From NCBI RefSeq assembly GCF_028682475.1, contig NZ_JANHLE010000002.1:248001-312000 (forward strand): a stretch of DNA of 64,000 bases, given 5' to 3'. Source of the DNA: Pseudomonas putida (lineage in GTDB: Bacteria; Pseudomonadota; Gammaproteobacteria; Pseudomonadales; Pseudomonadaceae). The position numbers and the translations under genes are program-made. How positions within the stretch are numbered: the first letter of the stretch is position 1; the number at the start of each line of letters is the position of its first letter. This document shows positions 58,344-64,000 of this stretch, piece by piece. The notes under the pieces were generated by a model. The model worked only from the letters and a program-made list of their open reading frames with translations. It searched no databases and had not been told where the DNA came from.

Positions 58344-59504
58344 GTGAGACGTAAATTCTTGGTGCTGCTGGAAACCGGATTGATTCTGGCAGGCCTGATC
58401 CTGGGTTTTTCGGCCTGGAAAGTGAATTCGGCGCTGGAGCAGACCCTGCACGTTAGCCAGGAGCAACTGCTCGACGTGCCTACCGGTACCAACCCCAACC
58501 GTATGTTCTACCGCATGGAGCATGAAGGCCTGCTGGACGATGCCTTTTGGCTGCGTCTGTACTGGCGCTTCAATATGGCGGGGGTGCCGCTGCATACCGG
58601 CGAGTACCGCATGACCCCGGGCATGACCGTGCGTGACCTGTTCGAGGTCTGGCGCCGTGGCGATGTCGTGCAGTACAGCCTGACCCTGGTCGAAGGCTGG
58701 AACTTCCGCCAGGTGCGCTCGGCGCTGGCCAGGCACGAGAAAATCAAGCAGACCCTCGATGGCCTCAGTGATACCGAGGTGATGGACAAACTTGGTCATC
58801 CCGGGGTGTTCCCTGAAGGGCGTTTCTTCCCCGATACCTATCGCTTCGTGCGCGGTATGACCGATGTCGAGTTCCTCCAGCAAGCCTACGCACGTCTGGA
58901 CGAAGTGCTGGCCAAGGAGTGGGCGGAGCGGCCGGCCGACCTGCCGTATCGTGATCCGTACCAGGCGCTGATCATGGCGTCGCTGGTGGAGAAGGAGACC
59001 GGTGTGCCGCAGGAACGTGGTCAGATCGCCGGGGTGTTCGTGCGCCGCATGCGTATCGGCATGTTGCTGCAGACCGACCCGACAGTGATCTACGGCATGG
59101 GTGAACGTTACAACGGCAAGATCACCCGCGCCGACCTGCGCGAACCGACGCCGTACAACACCTATACCAATGCTGGCCTGCCGCCGACCCCGATTGCCAT
59201 GGTCGGCCGCGAAGCTATCCATGCCGCCTTGAACCCGACGCCGGGCAGCAGCCTGTACTTCGTTGCCCGTGGCGACGGTAGCCATATCTTCTCCGACGAC
59301 CTGGATGCGCACAATTCGGCGGTCCGCGAGTACCAGATCAAGCGCCGTGCCGATTATCGTTCCAGCCCGGCACCTGTCACCGACTCTCAGTCTGGGGCCG
59401 AATCTGAGCCTGAGGCTGAACCGCAGGTCCCGCAATCCCCTGAGGCGAGCCCTGAGCCGGTACCTGAAGCGTCGGCACCGGCCAGTGAAACCTCTTCGCA
59501 ATGA
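58344..59504 (+). CDS. mltG: Endolytic murein transglycosylase MltG (YceG)
   Basis: The product is 386 aa. One N-terminal membrane helix (about residues 6-26) is followed by the YceG periplasmic domain: 'VTLVEGWNFRQ'-like segment, 'PEGRFFPDTYRFVRGM', and the catalytic glutamate in 'LIMASLVEKETGVPQERG'. MltG cuts nascent glycan strands and helps set their length. The C-terminal 45 residues form a Pro/Glu/Ser-rich tail not needed in the family core. It starts with GTG, 3 bp after pabC. Confidence 0.95.
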   Translation: MRRKFLVLLETGLILAGLILGFSAWKVNSALEQTLHVSQEQLLDVPTGTNPNRMFYRMEHEGLLDDAFWLRLYWRFNMAGVPLHTGEYRMTPGMTVRDLFEVWRRGDVVQYSLTLVEGWNFRQVRSALARHEKIKQTLDGLSDTEVMDKLGHPGVFPEGRFFPDTYRFVRGMTDVEFLQQAYARLDEVLAKEWAERPADLPYRDPYQALIMASLVEKETGVPQERGQIAGVFVRRMRIGMLLQTDPTVIYGMGERYNGKITRADLREPTPYNTYTNAGLPPTPIAMVGREAIHAALNPTPGSSLYFVARGDGSHIFSDDLDAHNSAVREYQIKRRADYRSSPAPVTDSQSGAESEPEAEPQVPQSPEASPEPVPEASAPASETSSQ

Positions 59505-59514
59505 TCAACTGTAA

Positions 59515-61135
<1,621 letters not shown>

Positions 61136-61178
61136 ACCGAGCTGTCCCTTTATTTCTTTTCAGTGTTGTCATGTGCCC

Positions 61179-61958
61179 ATGCTTGTAGATTCCCACTGCC
61201 ACCTCGACCGTCTCGACCTTACCGCTCACCAGGGCTCTCTGGATGCGGCGCTTGATGCCGCCCGTGCTTGCGGGGTCGGTCACTTCCTGTGCATCGGCGT
61301 CAGTGCCGACAACGCCAAGGCGGTCAAGGATCTGAGCGAACGTTACCGCGACGTCGACTGTTCGGTGGGTATCCATCCGCTCGACCTGACCCCCGACGGC
61401 GCACCGCCGCTGGAGTGGCTGCTCAAGGAGCTTGAACACCCGCATGCGGTGGCTATCGGCGAAACCGGACTGGACTACCACTACGAGCCGGAAGCGGCCG
61501 ACGTGCAGCAGGATTCCTTCCGCCTGCACCTGCACGCGGCGCAAGTGACCGGCAAGCCGGTGATCATTCACACCCGTGCGGCGCGCGCCGACACCCTGAC
61601 CCTGCTGCGCGAAGCAGACCTGAGTCAGGCTGGCGTGCTGCATTGCTTCACCGAAGACTGGGACATGGCCAAGGCGGCGCTGGACCTGGGCTACTACATC
61701 TCGCTGTCCGGCATCGTCACCTTCCGCAATGCCGATGCCTTGCGCGACGTCGCTCGGCAAGTGCCGGCTGACCGCCTGCTGGTCGAAACCGATTCGCCTT
61801 ACCTGGCGCCGATTCCGTACCGTGGTAAACCGAACCTGCCGCAGTATGTGCGGGAAGTGGCGGAGTTCGTGGCGATGGTGCGGGGTGAAAAATACGAGCA
61901 ATTGGCTGAGCAGACCACCGCGAATTTCAAGCGCCTGTTCCCGCTGGCGCGCGTTTAG
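61179..61958 (+). CDS. tatD: TatD-family metal-dependent hydrolase
   Basis: The product is 259 aa, a YcfH-type TatD nuclease. Metal ligands are in 'MLVDSHCHLDRL', 'AIGETGLDYHYEPE', 'VIIHTRAA', 'VLHCFTEDW' and 'LLVETDSPYLAP'. Members degrade DNA 3'-to-5' or act in DNA repair and stress; the exact substrate here is not known. ATG 61179 is the family-like start. There is no clear ribosome site, so it may be translated by readthrough coupling from holB. A REP pair starts right after the stop codon. Confidence 0.95.
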   Translation: MLVDSHCHLDRLDLTAHQGSLDAALDAARACGVGHFLCIGVSADNAKAVKDLSERYRDVDCSVGIHPLDLTPDGAPPLEWLLKELEHPHAVAIGETGLDYHYEPEAADVQQDSFRLHLHAAQVTGKPVIIHTRAARADTLTLLREADLSQAGVLHCFTEDWDMAKAALDLGYYISLSGIVTFRNADALRDVARQVPADRLLVETDSPYLAPIPYRGKPNLPQYVREVAEFVAMVRGEKYEQLAEQTTANFKRLFPLARV

Positions 61959-62029
61959 GTGGGAGCGGGCTTGCCCCGCGATGACATCGCTGCAGCCAAC
62001 CTCGCATCGCGGGGCAAGCCCGCTCCCAC
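61959..62029. repeat. REP inverted pair after tatD
   Basis: gtgggagcgggcttgccccg and its reverse complement, starting within 1 nt of the tatD stop. Confidence 0.95.
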
Positions 62030-62253
62030 CGCAGAATCACAGGCAAAAAAAACCCGGGTTCTGGGGGGTGAATCCGGGTTAAGACCATTAGGAGTAAAAC
62101 AAAGGTACGCGGTCCCTGAGCACCTTTATCGGCGCGCCACTTGGGGGGATGCGCCGCGCCAACACCTGAAGTATTGGTCAGGATTGGCCGGCTGCCAGCG
62201 GCTATTGCTCGTTTTTTAAACAGATTTGGAATACGGCCGCGACTGCTGAGCAC
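62030..62253. other. Intergenic segment of unclear content
   Basis: About 220 bp with no convincing gene. It contains an imperfect hairpin (aacccgg/ccgggtt, about 62051-62080), a ribosome-site-like 'attaggagtaaaac' at 62088 followed by no good open frame, and a GC-rich stretch with self-complementary 'ggcgcgcc' (62131-62138). It could be a decayed gene start or an unrecognised small RNA. Confidence 0.4.
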
Positions 62254-63387
62254 TCATCGCTCTGCAATTTGCCGCACAATTGCCAGAGTTTCGTCGATTA
62301 TCTGCCTGGGCGTGTAGAAATGCGGGGAAAAGCGCACGCCAGGCCCGCGGGTGATGCACACCACCTGCTGCTGTTTCAGTAAGTGGTAGGCCTGGGCATT
62401 GTCCACGCCGGCAATGCTGAACGAAACAATGCCGGAACGGCGTTGCGGATCTTCCGGGCTGTGCAGTTGAACCCCGGGAATCGCCGCCAGCCCTTCATAG
62501 AGCCACTGCACTCGTTCTGCCAACAGCGTCGATACCTGTCCCATGCCCACTTCTTCCAGCAGCGACAGGCTGGCGTCCAGCGCCGCGGCGCCGAGCATGT
62601 TCGGACTGCCACACTCAAAGCGCCGGGCGCTGCGGGCCGGCTCCCACGTGGTGCGGGTGTAGTCGCCCATGTGCTCGAGCATGTGCCAGCCGTATTCGCT
62701 GAGTTGCAGCTGTGGGCGAACTTCGGCGCGGCAGTAGAAAACGCCGAGGCCTTCCGGGCCGAGCATCCACTTGTGGCCATCGGCCATGGCGAAGTCGCAC
62801 TGATAGGCCTGGACATCGAAGGGCAGGGCGCCCAGTTGCTGAATGGCGTCGATGCAGAACAGCACGTTGCGCTCACGACAGCCCTGACCGAGTCGCACCA
62901 GGTCCAGACGCAGGCCACTGGCGAACTGCACGGCACTGATTGCCAGCAAACGTACGCGCGGACCGCAGGCGGCCAGCAGGTCGGCTTCCGGGTCTTGGCC
63001 CTTGAGGCTCACCTGGATCACTTCGACGCCCTGATCGGCCAAGGCTTCCCAGACGATACGGTTGGACGGGAACTCTTCATCGCTGATGACGATCTGGTCG
63101 CCATCCTGCCAATCAATGCCGAAAGCCACGAACGAAAGTGCCTCGGAGGTGTTCTTGACCAGGGCGATGTCATCGGTCGATGGGGCGTTGGTCAGGCGCA
63201 TCAGGCGTTCGCGCAGGCGTTGCTCCATCGCCATCCAGTCTGGATAGTCCCTGGCGCCGAGCCAAACGTTTTCGCTGGCAAAGCGCGCAACCGCCTGGCT
63301 GGCCCTTGTTGGCCAGGGGGCGACAGCAGCATGGTTCAGGTAGCGAAGGCCTGGCGCCTGTTCAAACTCATCAAGAAACATAGACAT
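62254..63387 (-). CDS. Class V aminotransferase (cysteine desulfurase/kynureninase-like)
   Basis: The product is 377 aa, fold type I PLP enzyme. The PLP lysine is in 'MADGHKWMLGPEGLGVFYC'; 'LVKNTSEALSFVAFGIDW', 'FPSNRIVWEAL' and 'RRFECGSPNMLGAAAL' are typical of class V. It lacks an obvious catalytic cysteine loop of SufS-type desulfurases, so the reaction is uncertain. Two Met codons lie close together (63387 and 63381) and neither has a strong ribosome site. It is divergent from the TetR gene, 72 bp apart, so that regulator may control it. Confidence 0.88.
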   Translation of the reverse strand: MSMFLDEFEQAPGLRYLNHAAVAPWPTRASQAVARFASENVWLGARDYPDWMAMEQRLRERLMRLTNAPSTDDIALVKNTSEALSFVAFGIDWQDGDQIVISDEEFPSNRIVWEALADQGVEVIQVSLKGQDPEADLLAACGPRVRLLAISAVQFASGLRLDLVRLGQGCRERNVLFCIDAIQQLGALPFDVQAYQCDFAMADGHKWMLGPEGLGVFYCRAEVRPQLQLSEYGWHMLEHMGDYTRTTWEPARSARRFECGSPNMLGAAALDASLSLLEEVGMGQVSTLLAERVQWLYEGLAAIPGVQLHSPEDPQRRSGIVSFSIAGVDNAQAYHLLKQQQVVCITRGPGVRFSPHFYTPRQIIDETLAIVRQIAER

Positions 63388-63459
63388 GGTCGGATGATCC
63401 GTGCATTTTGGCGCAAGTTAGGCATAATAACCGGCTTCGATTTTGATCCAGTCCTTCTT

Positions 63460-64000
63460 ATGCAGAAAGAACCTCGTAAGGTCCGTGAGTTTCGTCGCCG
63501 TGAGCAAGAAATTCTCGATACCGCGCTCAAGCTGTTTCTCGAACAGGGTGAAGACAGTGTCACCGTCGAGATGATCGCTGATGCAGTCGGTATCGGCAAA
63601 GGCACGATCTACAAGCATTTCAAATCCAAGGCGGAGATCTACCTGCGCCTGATGCTCGACTATGAGCGCGATTTGAACGAACTGTTGCACTCTGCCGATG
63701 TTGATCGCGACAAGGAAGCCCTGTCGCGTGCCTACTTCGAATTCCGCATGCGCGATCCACAGCGTTACCGCTTGTTCGACCGCCTCGAAGAGAAGGTGGT
63801 CAAGGGCAATCAGGTGCCGGAGATGGTCGAGGAGTTGCACAAGATCCGTGCCTCCAATTTCGACCGTCTGACCTTGCTGATCAAAGGCCGCATCAGCGAA
63901 GGCAAGCTCGAAGACGTGCCGCCTTACTTCCACTACTGCGCCGCCTGGGCACTGGTGCACGGCGCGGTGGCGCTGTACCACTCGCCGTTCTGGAGTAACG
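63460..64000 (+). CDS. TetR-family transcriptional regulator (3'-truncated by window)
   Basis: 180 complete codons are present and the frame is still open at the window end; typical TetR regulators are about 200-220 aa, so little is missing. The N-terminal HTH reads 'VTVEMIADAVGIGKGTIYKHF' (about residues 36-56), preceded by 'RREQEILDTALKLFLEQG'. The ligand-binding part has 'FEFRMRDPQRYRLFDRLEE'. In P. aeruginosa an equivalent TetR gene is also near tatD (from memory). The regulated genes are not known; the divergent aminotransferase is one candidate. Confidence 0.93.
   Translation, partial: MQKEPRKVREFRRREQEILDTALKLFLEQGEDSVTVEMIADAVGIGKGTIYKHFKSKAEIYLRLMLDYERDLNELLHSADVDRDKEALSRAYFEFRMRDPQRYRLFDRLEEKVVKGNQVPEMVEELHKIRASNFDRLTLLIKGRISEGKLEDVPPYFHYCAAWALVHGAVALYHSPFWSN

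Noticed and set aside
61927..62253. 108-codon minus-strand frame after tatD
   Set aside because: It runs through a REP pair, as seen from 'RWERACPAM' in the translation, and shows no conserved protein features.

Overview
The window looks like a piece of a Pseudomonas chromosome, most like the P. putida / P. fluorescens side of the genus. The evidence is high GC, gammaproteobacterial housekeeping genes whose products match Pseudomonas families closely, four REP inverted pairs of the type 'gcggggcaagcccgctccc', and gene order. The order sagS - gpx - msrB - alaA - htpX - tpm - deaD, and the order comEC - exbBD - lpxK - kdsB - murB - rne - rluC - sppA - maf - rpmF - plsX - fabDG - acpP - fabF - pabC - mltG - tmk - holB - tatD, are both familiar from Pseudomonas genomes (recalled from memory, not searched).

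Layout. 1-14.5 kb is core: the end of a YcaQ-like gene, a class II DAHP synthase, a spermidine-synthase-like protein, the DeaD RNA helicase, a DOPA-dioxygenase-like enzyme, thiopurine methyltransferase, HtpX, the AlaA aminotransferase, then an oxidative-repair group (MsrB, glutathione peroxidase, a free methionine-R-sulfoxide reductase) around a SagS-like hybrid kinase and an AAA ATPase. 14.6-31.5 kb is an accessory block. It lies between two nearly identical copies of a tRNA-Glu/tRNA-Gly operon with its promoter, exactly 16,588 bp apart. Inside are two paralogous proteins of about 650 aa, an autotransporter on the opposite strand, a 1503-aa protein (Ig-like modules plus an RCC1-like propeller), a 113-aa single-module protein and a 1445-aa protein with seven exactly isometric 94-aa repeats. 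No integrase, transposase or phage gene is visible in it. 31.7-37.3 kb is core again: a PA2817-family protein, FadE, a GST and a YadG/YadH-type ABC exporter.

37.3-64 kb is a dense envelope, nucleotide and fatty-acid region. ComEC is followed by a chain of overlapping or closely spaced genes for ExbB/ExbD, lipid A and KDO synthesis (LpxK, KdsB), Trm112, a tyrosine phosphatase and MurB. RNase E and RluC are divergent. SppA, Maf, YceD-RpmF-PlsX, the fab cluster, PabC-MltG-Tmk-HolB, TatD, a class V aminotransferase and a TetR regulator (cut by the window end) follow. Stop-start overlaps of 1-11 bp recur and suggest translational coupling.

The best candidate for something undescribed is the 16-kb block. 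It holds four large modular proteins falling into two paralogous pairs, with no N-terminal signal peptides that I can see, plus a stand-alone module resembling the C-terminus of the largest protein, all between duplicated tRNA operons. I cannot assign a function; surface display, adhesion or inter-bacterial interaction are guesses only.
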